NCBI RefSeq assembly: GCF_905147045.1
Contig: NC_065893.1
Span: 2,356,001 to 2,420,000, forward strand
DNA: 64,000 bases
Source of the DNA: Nymphalis io
Taxonomy: Eukaryota; Arthropoda; Insecta; Lepidoptera; Nymphalidae
Direction: 5' to 3'
Below are positions 12,157-22,910 of this stretch, in pieces. Made by a program: the position numbers and the translations under genes. The notes below the pieces were generated by a model. That model had not been told where the DNA came from. It saw nothing but the letters and a program-made list of their open reading frames with translations, and searched no databases. The stretch's first letter is position 1; the number at the start of each line of letters is the position of its first letter.

Positions 12157-12412
12157 TATCCTGGGACATTTTTCACACACGGCCATCTGATCCCAAATTA
12201 AGCTTGTAAAAAGCTTGTGCTATGGAAACCACACAACTGATATACTACATATACTACTTTTCTTTTGTAAATACGTAATTATATAGATAATTACACCCAG
12301 ACTCAGAACAAACAGACATGTTCATGCACACAAATGTCTGTCCTGGGTGGGAATCGAACCCACAACCTTCGGCATGAAAGGCAAGTATCTACCAACCACC
12401 AATTGATAAACC
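12122..12412 (-). repeat. SINE-E, tRNA-derived, with (ATT)n tail
   Basis: On the minus strand the head reads tRNA-like ('ggtggttggtagatacttgc', then box B-like 'gggttcgattcccacc'). The body contains 'acatgtctgtttgttctgag' and 'gatcagatggccgtgtgtg', and the element ends in about nine ATT units (plus strand 12122-12152, TAA repeats). This is the only full copy in the window. The layout matches a SINE type I recall from other lepidopteran genomes. Confidence 0.8.
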
Positions 12413-12935
12413 GTTTAAAACGATAATTGAAATTTGTGTTTTTGGGCTCTGTCAATAATGAAATCATACAAACTTAACTTGTACCTTAGATCCTGTAAAA
12501 AGGCATAAGAATTTTAGTAAGCAGCCTTGGATTTAAGTCCTGTAAATAGCTCTGAAATTTGTTTTTTCAAATTATGTATACTAATATAATAAAACTGTAA
12601 TGTTTTTTTTTTTGTGTTTGACGTGGCAATATCTGTCAGTCGGAGTTTTCGGAGAATTTTTGTTCTCCGAAAACGAAAGTATATTTACTGGCATCCAATA
12701 TCCATACTACGTGGTCGCGACTTTTTTATAAAGTGTATTTGATTATGTCTTTTAAATTAAATTATATAATTATAATATCATCCATAAAAAGCTGTAGTAA
12801 AAAAAATAATTTTAAATTTAATAAAAAGACTCAAAACTGGAGGTTGCAGCGTCGTGTATAAAATAAAATATGTAATAAAATTCAAAGAAAATATATTTTC
12901 GCATTTATACGAGCCGAAGAAATATAAATAGATTT
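12413..12935. other. Intergenic with a perfect hairpin
   Basis: Mostly AT-rich sequence. It contains a 12-bp perfect inverted repeat (arms 12645-12656 and 12663-12674, loop of 6), listed separately. Confidence 0.55.
12645..12674. repeat. Perfect 12-bp hairpin
   Basis: The left arm 'gttttcggagaa' pairs perfectly with 'ttctccgaaaac', with a 6-base loop that is mostly T. The arm is followed by A-rich rather than T-run sequence, and no flanking duplication is evident. Confidence 0.75.
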
Positions 12936-13140
12936 GCATCCCTGTTAGTCTAGTGGTTAATAAGGGTGCAAACCGCGATGCTCTGAGTTCAAACCACTAA
13001 AAAAATATTAGGTATTTCTATAGAGACTTTTTTCGCAAACGTAAAGATCAGACGCAAGACGTTCAATTTTACGTGCTTTCTGAACCATAGCAGTGGAATA
13101 CTGCCAACTTTTTAACTTCAAGCTGCTACTGTAGTTTTCT
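12936..13140. repeat. SINE-B, internally rearranged (head +, body -)
   Basis: A tRNA-like head in plus orientation ('gttagtctagtggtta', 'gagttcaaaccac') covers 12936-13010. From about 13040 the sequence is the SINE-B body in minus orientation ('cgtgctttctgaacc', 'tgccaac..ttcaagctgctact'). One copy with an inversion or two abutting copies would both explain this. Confidence 0.55.
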
Positions 13141-13189
13141 TCTCAAGACATATAAGGTCCATATTGGTAGGTCATTTAAAACGTAAGAG

Positions 13190-13266
13190 TTGGTTAGTAT
13201 TTCTCACAGTGCCAATGTGAGCGGTGAGTGGGCGGTGACCACTTACCATCAAGTGGCTCAATTGTT
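13190..13266 (+). repeat. SINE-A, 3' fragment
   Basis: The blocks 'tttctcacagtgccaatgtg' and 'ggtgaccacttaccatcaag' followed by 'tggctca' match the last third of SINE-A in plus orientation. Confidence 0.7.
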
Positions 13267-14088
13267 AGTCAATCAAAAAATAAAGATAAAAATATAGAAA
13301 TTTTATATAGATTTATGAATTTACATTTAAAATAACACACATATTATACGTTATACTGTACCGTATTCTATTCGGGCTATTTATAATCTTGGAGCACGAG
13401 ACTCCCTACGGGATATTTTAAACAAAGTAGGAGTACTTATGATTACGTCACATTGTATTTGCAACAATATTATTTATAAGTTATATAAAATAAAATTAAG
13501 CGAAATACTTGAACAATACATATACATATATGTAATATTATATATTTGATTCTAAATTTGACAAAGGAACGTCGCATTGAAATCAGTTGTAATACTTGAA
13601 CCTTGAAATGTTTGTCTCACCGCGCCTTTAAAAAGGATGGGTTAAGTATTACATATCGTTTAATTCCACCGCATAATATGTAGAAACGTCTTCTCGACAA
13701 AATAATGAAACTGAACAAATGCGACGTTAAATTAAATAAGGGAACGCTCTGCCAATAAACTCGCCTCACGTACACAGTGATAAATTTTAGAAATTGTCTT
13801 TGTCGCCTGTTCTCTTAATTTATACAACTTCCCATGTGACTGTTTAAGGATCTGTTCACAATGATTTCCGCCTTATTTATATATTATTGATGTATATGAA
13901 TTTAGGTGTAAATTACAAAGTATATTTTAAATTATATCTATAAATTAGACACAGATACTGCACTCATGCTCATGACTGTGTTGATTGGTTGCAAGAATGC
14001 TAATGTATATAATAATAGTTAACATAAATAACATATATTTTACTTATAAAATAATTTACATATTTTAGATATATAAGTAAAAAAGGAA
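13267..14088. other. Intergenic; nothing recognised
   Basis: AT-rich sequence without exon or repeat signal that I can name. Confidence 0.5.
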
Positions 14089-14160
14089 AGCCTGTAAATG
14101 TCCCACTGCTAGGCAAGAGCTTCCTTTCCTCGTGATAAAAAGGCTTGAAGCTTGTTTGGA
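14089..14160 (-). repeat. SINE-C, 3' end fragment
   Basis: The plus strand reads 'agcctgtaaatgtcccactgct' in part and then 'ttcctttcctcgtg', which is the inverted tail of SINE-C. The rest of the element is absent. Confidence 0.6.
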
Positions 14161-14718
14161 AAATTGTTAAAAAATACGTTTGTATTTAAATTTTAATAAT
14201 AATAAAATATAAATTAAATTTGTTTATAGATTTTTAATAAAAACAAAACTTTCGCTATGGACAAAACCTCTTGCCGATAACGAAACGGAGCTGTTAATCT
14301 TACTTCGACTGTGACCACTTTATTAGACACCGGGACGCTGGTATAGAGAAATATACGCCTTCAGGGGAAAGTTTTCAAAGGAGTCGAAGTACTGGAAACG
14401 ATAAATTACATCTTTGTAATTATTTTATATTTGTGATTAAATAAATTTAAAAAATGTCTCTAACCCTTTGAATTTATTAAATTATTAGCTTTACGTAATG
14501 AATCGAAAAATTCTTTCCCTATTAAATTTATTTATTTATAGCATAACAACGTATTTCTAGGACATTTACATTTTATATGGTAGATGAAAAACATGCGTTC
14601 TTACAATTTACACCTGGCTCTATCGGCGTTTTTTAACTTAAACTTGTATACAGTCGTTAGAGTAATATTAAATTGATTTAATTACTTTCATATCTAGTGA
14701 TACTTTGTTTCCGTACCA
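14161..14718. other. Intergenic; nothing firm
   Basis: AT-rich sequence. A patch at about 14530-14640 ('tttctaggacatttac', 'acacctggctctatcgg') looks like a LINE 3' tail, but I cannot assign it. Confidence 0.4.
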
Positions 14719-14775
14719 CCGCTTAACTTACACGACCAAAATTTATAGGGGCACTTTGGTTCACTCCATGCATAC
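14719..14775 (+). repeat. Repeat-G copy 1
   Basis: This 57-bp block shares about nine bases in ten with 15869-15925, including 'atttataggggcactttggt' and 'ttcactc.atgcatac'. It has no tRNA-like head, no tail and no coding frame. The family is not one I recognise. Confidence 0.65.
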
Positions 14776-15124
14776 GTGGAGGTGAGGTGCTATGGTTTGG
14801 TCTGTAAGTTCATTGTTCGCATACAAACATTAGAAACGAATTCTAGTGAGAACATTAAAATAATCAAAGATACCTCAAATCCTTCTCTAAATAAAATAAT
14901 ATTTATAAATAATATTTTAGTTAAGTTAAAATGAGTAATCTTTTGAGTTTTTTCGTGGTCTTAGCGAGATCATCTTTTTCCCAAAACGAGGGTATAATTT
15001 AATCTTATTGAATAAATATTAATTATTAATAAATCCCTTATTATATAATGTAAAGTTCCTCATCTCTTATTCTGAATAAATAAGATTTAAGCTAGCCTTG
15101 CTTTCTACATATATATATAAATAC

Positions 15125-15365
15125 GTATACTACTTTTCGGCTTTATGGCTTCAGAAGCAGAATTGTTAAATAACAATTTCAATAGCTCGTACTTAAAGAA
15201 TGAAGATTGTCATATAAACTTATATCCCCTTTCTCACTACCTTAGGGGTTACATTTTCAAAAATCCTTTTTTACTCCTTACCTACTATGTATAAGGAACC
15301 CGTAAGCAATTATTGTGCTAGCCCCAGTAGCTTGGGCTGAACGCTTACATATCACTCAGTCAGTT
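15125..15365 (+). repeat. Repeat-F copy, diverged
   Basis: It shares ordered blocks with 21690-21930: 'ttcaatagctcgtacttaaa', 'cctacctactatgtat..aggaaccc' in part, 'gcttgggctgaacgcttac' and a terminal 'cagtcagtta'. This pattern recurs in Lepidoptera from memory. I cannot assign its class. Confidence 0.55.
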
Positions 15366-15479
15366 ATTATTTAATTTTTTTTTATTCTAACTGCACCTAC
15401 ATTATAAGACTCATTAGTGACACTCCCTAGAAGGGTCGCTGGAAGAAAAGTCTTTTTTTTATTTAAAATATTCCTAACA

Positions 15480-15528
15480 TTACATTAGTTTATGTACCAA
15501 TCATATATTTGTACATAAACTAATGTAA
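15480..15528. repeat. Perfect 18-bp hairpin
   Basis: The left arm 15480-15497 ('ttacattagtttatgtac') is perfectly complementary to 15511-15528, with a 13-base AT-rich loop. There is no flanking target duplication or tail. Confidence 0.8.
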
Positions 15529-15868
15529 AATTAATCTTCTGTAATAACTCTAATGGAATATAATGCTTTCTTTTTAATTTTTATAATGTAAGAAATTTCT
15601 CGTACTTCAAAATGCCTGACTACACATTTTATTTTTATAACAAAATAATTTGTATCTGATCATTTAATACGGTTGAAATATGTAAAACCCACTTATCTCG
15701 TCTTTTAAAAAAAATTTAAAACAGAAATTTTTTAGCTTCTCAATATTTTAAGTTATATTATCCCTAAAAACTCTTAAACGATTAATTAAGTTAATATAGA
15801 AAAAAGCTAAGTATTTAAAAGGAGGATTTCTTTAATCAGTTTCAAGTCTAAGTTGCTATTCCATGCGG

Positions 15869-15925
15869 CCGCTTAAACTTACACGACTGAATTTATAGGG
15901 GCACTTTGGTTCACTCTATGCATAC
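15869..15925 (+). repeat. Repeat-G copy 2
   Basis: Same block as 14719-14775 and same orientation, about 1.15 kb away. It is preceded here by a NotI-like 'gcggccgc'. Its flanks differ from copy 1, so the shared unit is short. Confidence 0.65.
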
Positions 15926-16021
15926 ACGATGCCCCAAGAAACAAGATATCGTCACTCTATTTCACTATTTTTAAATTCTATTTTTATTATTTGCTAAAAT
16001 TGATTTAATTATTTTTCTTAT

Positions 16022-16150
16022 CTTACCGCTGGTACCGCTGGTTTTTTAGTGGGTATTTCGATGTTCGGGGCGCACTCGGCACCTTGGACACCGGCGAGCA
16101 GCACATTGTTCGAACGCGTAACGCGTTTTTCCAGCGTTAAAAAAAGGCGT
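16022..16150 (+). mobile_element. 3' end fragment of an R1-clade LINE
   Basis: It matches the 3' untranslated end of the R1 element at 45065-45190. Shared landmarks are 'ggtaccgctggttttttag', then 'ggcgcac/catac..ggc' with 'caccggcgag', then 'acgcgtttttccagcg' and an A-rich end. The flanking 86-codon minus-strand frame is only the shadow of this tail. Confidence 0.75.
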
Positions 16151-16664
16151 GTTTTGTATTGTTGTAGGACACACAGTATGTGATGCGCGTTTATCAGCGG
16201 AAAATTAAAAAGTATTTTATTAATAAAATTTGAATGCGACACCCTTCTAATTCTAATTCTAAAAATGTTTATGACCATATTTAATTTATCTTGATGATTG
16301 GACTTACAATTCCAAGAATAATTTGATATATGTACGATTTTTTAATATCAATCATCATCACAAAAATCCATGATTTATTAAACTTTAATAATTACAAAAA
16401 AAATTAAAAAAAAGCAAATTTATAAAAATATTTTGTGATAAAAATGATAAATCAAATTCACGCGTGTGTAACACACAACGCCATCGAGCAAAACTGAATT
16501 TCTTATTCTAGCGCATCGAAACGTCATCTAGTAAGATCCTTAAGTGGATCACACTAATTTTTATTTAAATTTAAATATTTATTCCAATATATAGATTATA
16601 TAGATAACAATAATATAAAATTTAATATTTATTTCGAAAATATTTTAATATATACCTTTACCGC
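16151..16664. other. Intergenic; nothing recognised
   Basis: AT-rich, low-complexity sequence with no supported feature. Confidence 0.5.
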
Positions 16665-16805
16665 TTTTACTGCTAAATCACTGAATAGATTTTGATGAAA
16701 TTTTATATTTATGGACCAAGTTTGAGCCCCAATGAAGGACATACGATGTTTTTATCTCATACTTACTCTCCCCTAACACACGAGCGAAGCCGCGGGTGAA
16801 AACTA
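16665..16805 (-). repeat. Repeat-F-related fragment
   Basis: On the minus strand it contains 'cacccgcggcttcgctcgtg' and then 'aaatttcatcaaaatct' with 'cagtgatttagcag'. These are two landmarks of a widespread lepidopteran repeat, recalled and not searched. Confidence 0.6.
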
Positions 16806-17118
16806 TTTTATACAAATGTAAATTACACGAGAATGCTAAGGCCATGAAAATTGAATTTCGAATTCGGATCATATATTTTAAGCAATTCGATATTAAATCC
16901 TTACGTGCTATCAAATTATACTTGCACAAAGTTGAGTATATAGACTTCTAGTCGCAAACAAGCCGACGTCGCTTCTAAGATCTTGGATAGTAAACTGCTT
17001 TACTGCTGAGACCGCTTAGGGACTCTCATCCTTTGAAAATATAGCGCTATATATCGATAACATATGCTTTTATTTTTATTCAACTATGCACATTTCTAAA
17101 TTTTCTGTATATAGAAAG

Positions 17119-17165
17119 ATTCAGTGGTGCTTGCCTGGTTTTGAAACCGCAATCATCAAAAAGTA
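17119..17165 (-). repeat. SINE-C head fragment
   Basis: The plus strand 'ttcagtggtgcttgcctggttttgaaa' (in part) matches the inverted box B region of SINE-C. The rest is lost. Confidence 0.5.
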
Positions 17166-17289
17166 CTCTTTTCACTTCACATCCTGTAAATGTGGGCAAG
17201 GGCAAAAATGATAGCTTATGTAAAAAAAAAGAAAACTCAAATATATGAAGATTTAAAAAAAGCAAATGACAATATATAAATCCTATTTT

Positions 17290-17743
17290 TTATTTCAATC
17301 AATCAATCAACAGCCAATCGTTGTCCACTGCTGAACATAGGCCTCTCCCAAGGTGCGCCAAAGCTCCCTATCCTCCGCCTTCCGCATCCAGTTGGTGCCC
17401 GCCACCTTCTTAAGGTCGTCGGTCCACCTGGCTGGAGGGCGCCCTACGCTGCGCTTGCCGATTCGCGGTCTCCACTCTAGGACTCGTCTGCTCCAACGGC
17501 CATCGGTCCTACGACATACGTGACCAGCCCACTGCCACTTCAGCCTGCTAACTTTGCAAGCTATGTCGGTGACTCCGGTTCTTTTCCGGATAATGTCATT
17601 TCTGATCTTATCCTTCAAAGATACTCCGAGCATAGCTCGCTCCATAGCACGCTGAGCGACTTTGAATTTGTGGACTAGTCCCGCAGTTAGTGTCCACGTT
17701 TCGGCACCGTATGTCATGGCAGGTAAGACGCATTGGTTGAATA
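17290..17743 (-). mobile_element. RTE LINE, 5'-truncated copy
   Basis: The C-terminal 136 codons of the RTE ORF (17307-17717) are present, ending '..GEAYVQQWTTIGC', with a tail of ATTG units at 17297-17310. The sequence differs from the full element at 29703-32863 at only a handful of positions over about 430 bp (for example D for E in 'KIRNDI' and V for I in 'CKVSRL'). The 5' end stops abruptly at about 17743, which is the usual outcome of incomplete reverse transcription. The fragment lacks endonuclease and reverse transcriptase, so it cannot move itself. Confidence 0.92.
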
Positions 17744-18362
17744 AAATAAAATAGGTTTCATTTTATTTTCATATTAAAAACATTATTTAACATTATTCAG
17801 GTTAGGTTCAGGCTGTAAAAATTGCTTAACAAAAATTTTCATATGATATTTTGACAAATAATTTAAGCGAGTAATTTATATCAATATATTCATTAATGAA
17901 TAGAAATTCATATTTAAAATCAGAATATATTCTAAATTTAAAATTGCGCTGCCATTATTGACAAAGAACAATATTTTAAATTTTGAATACAGTAGGATTT
18001 GAAAAGTGCGTTGCTTAGCGCGAGTTTATGATACATACCCAGTGGTTGACCAGCTTACAGCGACCACTGACTCTATGCGATATGAGCTTAGCTTCTATGA
18101 ATATAATATTTGAGAAAAATTTTTAAAGCAATTTCAACTAGGGTTACTTTAGAGCTCGCTTATTGACGACCGTTTAAGCAATCTTTCGCACTATCATCTT
18201 AACTAAAATATTTTAAATTCCAAATCGCAGAACTTAAGTTACAACATTTTTCATTAAATATTAAAAATACATTGTCTATTATTATATAAGAATAATTTAA
18301 TTTAAAAGCATTAAATAAATCTAGTGTCAAATAATAATGCAATATTTTTGCGTGTAATGCTT
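17744..18362. other. Intergenic; nothing recognised
   Basis: AT-rich sequence without coding signal. Confidence 0.5.
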
Positions 18363-18482
18363 CTTTTTTTTATAGTATAGGATGGCGGACAAGCATATGG
18401 GCCACCTGATGGTAAATGGTCACCAACGACATTGGCATTGTAAAAAATGTTAACCGTCGCTTACATCGCCAATACGCCACCA
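18363..18482 (-). repeat. SINE-A, 3' half, host of a nested insertion
   Basis: This inverted SINE-A starts at its poly(T) side and runs to 'gccacca', where another SINE-A is inserted. It continues at 18776-18895. Confidence 0.8.
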
Positions 18483-18775
18483 TTACTGGTGGTAGGGTTT
18501 TGTGCAAGCTCGTCTGGGTAGGTACCACCCACTCATCAGATATTCTACCGCAAAACAGCAATACTTGATATTGTTGTGTTCCGGTTTAAAGGGTGAGTGA
18601 GCCAGTGTAATTACAGGCACAAGGGACATAAAATCTTAGTTCCCAAGGTTGGTGGCGCATTGGCTATAAGCGATGGTTGACATTTCTTACAATGCCAATG
18701 TCTAAGGGCGTTTGGTGACCACTACCATCAGGTGGCCCATAATCTCGTCCACCTTCCTATTCTATAAAAAAAAAA
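18483..18775 (+). repeat. SINE-A, full length, nested inside another SINE-A
   Basis: A complete plus-strand copy ('ttactggtggtagggt' to 'tattctata' plus poly(A)) interrupts an inverted copy exactly within its 'gccaccaaccttgg' block. Only a short duplication ('acca' or 'cca') can be read at the joints. Confidence 0.88.
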
Positions 18776-18895
18776 CCAACCTTGGGAACTAAGATGTTAC
18801 GTCCCTTGTGCCTGTAAATACACTGGCTCACTCACCCTTCAAACTGGAACACAAGAACACTAAGTACTCCTGTTTTGCGATAGAATATCTGATGA
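18776..18895 (-). repeat. SINE-A, 5' half of the interrupted copy
   Basis: The interrupted copy continues with 'ccaaccttgggaactaag', 'acgtcccttgtgcctgtaa' and 'tagaatatctgatgac', then fades at about 18895. Confidence 0.8.
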
Positions 18896-19554
18896 CTTTC
18901 AAAATACACCAATATCATGTTCTTTACTGCAATTGGTAATCGAAATTATAATAAAATGAAGATATTACATTTAGATATATTTTACTCAAGCAGATACAAA
19001 GAGAACGGCTTACGGTTTCTATAATTAAAGTGTAAATACTGCTTATATCAAGCTCCGGGTTGCTTCTGTGAATTTATTGAAAAAAACAATAACTTTTTAT
19101 TGGGTCTATCCAGGTTAAGCCAGGACTGAGAAAATGATTGGAAATAAATCATTAAATCTCTTTCAGTGACCTTGGAGTCATATTACTAACGCTAGAAAAA
19201 TAACCTTGTAAGAGATAAGTAATGGAATACTTATGTAACAAAACTATATCATTATAAAATTTCATTGTGTACGTGTCTTCGAAATAAGGAGCCATTTTTA
19301 GTCCTTATTTTTTCGTTTAACATCATGCATATATATTTCAACACCATTCGAGTTAACATACGTTGTTCATAAATCAACTCGTCATGTGCATTCATTAAAT
19401 ATGTAAAACAACAGGCTTTGTTCGTGATGACTGAATATAAGAGAAAAGTATTTTGATTATATTTTAAATTTAAAAAAGAATTGACTTCCATCCTCGGCTT
19501 CGTGAGGAGAGGGAAGGTATTCGGTACCCTATGTGTCTGTACTCATGACATAAT
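18896..19554. other. Intergenic; nothing recognised
   Basis: No supported feature. Confidence 0.5.
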
Positions 19555-19692
19555 CATCATCATATTCAGCCCACATTTATCCATTGCTGGACATAGGCCG
19601 CCTCGCAGACGCACCAATTCTCCCGGTCCTGTGCTAATCGTATCCATTGAGCACTCGCCATTTTTCTAAAATCGTCTGACCATCGGACGGAT
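19555..19692 (-). mobile_element. RTE-clade LINE, diverged 3' fragment
   Basis: The minus strand translates to a stretch with 'RWSDDFRKMA', 'WIRLAQDRENW' and 'EAAYVQQWINVG' before a stop. This parallels 'RWTDDLKKVA', 'WMRKAEDRELW' and 'GEAYVQQWTTIG' in the intact RTE at 29703. The 3' end runs into ATG/ATC repeats. It is a different, older RTE family. Confidence 0.8.
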
Positions 19693-19699
19693 GGCCCAC

Positions 19700-19762
19700 T
19701 TAGTATTTAAGAAGTGAAAGCGCAACACACAAATAAATAAAAAACTCACTTTCACATTTCAT
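19700..19762 (+). repeat. 3' tail of a Repeat-F-like element
   Basis: The pattern 'gaagtgaaagcgcaacacac' followed by 'aaactcactttcaca' is shared with 49845-49880 ('aataaactcactttcac'). Confidence 0.45.
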
Positions 19763-21255
19763 TATAGTTGAATTTAACTAAATAATTAATCTATTCAATA
19801 GTAATCTATTTTGGGTGATGTGGGTTCAAATAAACTGTCACAAAATTGTTTCCTTTGCTTTTGTATCAAATCTTATCTACGTAATCTTTCATTCGACCTA
19901 CAGACGACGTAACAGTTTAATTATACGTATACACATTGTGCCTTGGTTATGAGGAAAATTTAATTACAAGAACAGAGCCAACGTTGGCGAAACACTAAAA
20001 TTTTCTGCCGCCAAGAAGGCTTATTCGAAACTATAATGTACGAAGGACCCATCCCTTAAGCTAAGGGTCGCTAACAGAGTTATCTTATATGCTCACTACC
20101 GCTCGTTATAACGAAGATGTGCCAAATTTGGGAATATTTAATGTTATTAGAGCTCTATTATCTAGAACTTCATTTTCCATTATAAACTTTTATAATGTTA
20201 AAAAAGGTTTTATTGAGTTATTATCTTTTGGGCTTTATTGAAGAAGATCCAATTTAACATTTTAAAAACACTACCGATTTTCCAAACGTTCGATTTCTTT
20301 TCGTAGAAGGGTTTTAGTCAGTGTGTATTGTATATGTATTGTATTTATTGTATGTGTATTGTATACGTATGTTGAAGTAAAAAAATGAAGATATGTAATC
20401 TATATATCTGACTTCCTATTACATACATTTAATTCGATTTGATTTAATTTGATTCAGCAGTTTTTTGGTATAAAAAAGTTGAATATTATATCCAATGACG
20501 TCATATGGGAAGTTTATGTAGAAAAAATAGTACTATACACATTTTTTAAATATGTATCATACAAACACGTAATTAAAATAGAAGCTTTTTGTTACACGAT
20601 TTCTGCTAAACTGGATTTTAATTATTATAAAAACAAAAAATGAAATATGTAATTTTTTTATACCTAAATTTATATATTTGAATTCAGCTAAACTATTTAA
20701 AATTTGTGAATTTTGTGGAAAATGGCAGGTTTTATATATATAAATAATCTGGACACAATAATTCAATTTTCCTAATTAAATCCTTTTCATAATTCAAATA
20801 ATAGCGAATATTTTAAGCTTCATTAAAAATGCAAGAAGTATTGAACAGTTTATACAGAGGCGTGACCTATAAACGCTTTACCTAAACTTTAGAACAACTT
20901 ATTAAAAAGTTAAGGAACCTATTTTGAATGTGAATGTTTCTGTAATGTAACAAGAAATTGAATAATCAAGAAACCGGAGAGTTGTCGAACAAACTCAAAG
21001 ATTTCAATATTTCCTGAATTTTCTTTCAACTAAATTGATTCAGTGAAATTTTGGTCGCATTTGAATATCTGCTTACGCAATGAATAATGTGGATGTTATT
21101 TTTTAAAAATACAAACTTACTAAATTATCTTTAGAAATACATCAAAGAATAAATTTCATCTCGACGTATTCATAATTCTACAGCAAAAACGAGTATTTTT
21201 TTCACAAAATGGGTTCCAAATTTAAATTCTTTTTTTTTACAATAGACGTTTTATA
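19763..21255. other. Intergenic; simple repeat only
   Basis: AT-rich sequence. A short tandem pattern based on 'gtattgtat' lies at about 20323-20370, and a CRE-type TGACGTCA at 20496-20503. I found no exon in either strand. Confidence 0.5.
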
Positions 21256-21552
21256 AGTCGAGATGGCCCAGTGGTAAGAACGCGTGATAACCGATGAACG
21301 TGGGTTCAAACCCAGGCAAGCACTTCTGAATTTTCATGTGCTTAATTTCTGTTTATAATTCATCTTGTACTTTTCGGTGAAGGAAAACATCGTGAGGAAA
21401 CCTGCATGTGTCTAATTTCATCGAAATTCTGCCACATGTGTATTCCACCAACCCGCATTTGAGCAGCGTGGTGGAATAAGCTCCAAACCTTCTCCTCAAA
21501 AAGGGAGAGGAGGTCTTAGCCCAGCAGTGGGACATTTATAGGCTGTTATTAT
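21256..21552 (+). repeat. SINE-C, full length
   Basis: A clear copy with 'gagatggcccagtggtaag', box B-like 'gggttcaaaccc', 'ccaacccgcatttgagcag' and 'agcccagcagtgggacattt'. The 'cgtgaatcttaacc' block is shortened by about five bases. Confidence 0.88.
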
Positions 21553-21689
21553 AACTATCATTTAGTTGTCGTCCATTCGAATTTTCAATTAGGTATACTG
21601 TGTAGAAGCGGCAAGAAACTCAGTATAAGCAGACTGTGATGTGATAAACGTTGAATTTAATGGCAGCGTGATGCTTTATAGGATATTAT

Positions 21690-21930
21690 CGTTTTACCCG
21701 CAGCTTCGCTCGCGTACTCAGAATTGGTAAATACCAATTTCCATAGCTCTTTATTTAAAAATGAAGGATTTTCATTCAAACTTTTATCGCCTTTATCTTT
21801 TACCTTAGAAGTTAAATTTTCAAATTTTCTTCCATAGTACCTACTATGTACGAGGAACCCAAACGCAAATATTAATAGTACCTAGTCGTTTGGGCTGACA
21901 TATTAAAGTATGTCAGTTAACCTTTTATAT
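21690..21930 (+). repeat. Repeat-F copy
   Basis: It starts 'acccgcagcttcgctcgcg' and shares block order with 15125-15365 ('tagctctttatttaaaaatga', 'tacctactatgtacgaggaa', 'gtttgggctgaca', 'atgtcagtta'). Confidence 0.6.
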
Positions 21931-22689
21931 TTATAGATATCCAGTACGAGAAATACATTTTAGTTCAATTAAAAATTTTAAGCGAGAAACAACAAGCTGT
22001 TGCGATTTATTAAGCACTTTATTAAACGTACCAGAGATAAAACAGATATAAAAGAATTACGGAATATAAACTAAAAAATATCTAATAATTAATGACAAAT
22101 TGAATGCTTATACTTCAAAAAGTTTTTTTTACAATAATGTCAAATCTTTTTTCAGACAATTTTTACAAAAACTTAATAAATTAAACATAAAAACCTTCCA
22201 CATGAATTACTCTGGAGATGCACATCGTATGAAATTCTCTTAGATAGTTTTTGATATTATTGCGTTTAGACAAACAGACGCGGTGGGAGAACTTTGTTTT
22301 ATATATATCATATTTTTCGAACAAGTATTCCCCTATATCTGTAATGTTTCTTAAAAAAACATTTTATTATTGTTACTAAAGTAAGACTAATTCACTAAAC
22401 TTCAATACATAACGAAAACACATCATACAAAATATTGATGTAGGATTAAGACGGAAGAACTGATAAGTGGGTACCCGAACAAATCTCGAACGGTGTTGTT
22501 CTTAACTAAAGGGTTCTAGTGAATTCTAAAACAATTACAAAGGATGTTAATCTGACTAAGGAAGTCCTATCATAACAGAAGCGAAACCTTTTGCTAAAAA
22601 AGAAAATAATGGACTCTTTTGAACTGATTCCACCAAACCGCTCTAATATATTGACAGATGGATCTTCTTGACATGATGGAAAATCAATA
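21931..22689. other. Intergenic; nothing recognised
   Basis: No supported feature in this AT-rich stretch. Confidence 0.5.
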
Positions 22690-22905
22690 TTTTTTTTTAT
22701 AGACTAGGAAGATTAACGAGCATATGGGCCACCTGATTGTAAGTGGTCACCAACGCCCATAGACAATGGCGTTGTAAGAAGTGTTAACCATCGCTTACAT
22801 CACCAATGCGCCACCAAACTTGGGAACTAAGATGTTATGTCCCTTGTGCCTGTAATTACACTGGCTCACTCACCCTTCAAATCGGAACACAACGACACAA
22901 TTGAT
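22690..22905 (-). repeat. SINE-A, 5'-truncated
   Basis: An inverted copy from the poly(T) side through 'catatgggccacctgattg' to 'cacccttcaaatcggaacac', where it stops short of the element's 5' quarter. Confidence 0.82.
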
Positions 22906-22910
22906 TAGAC

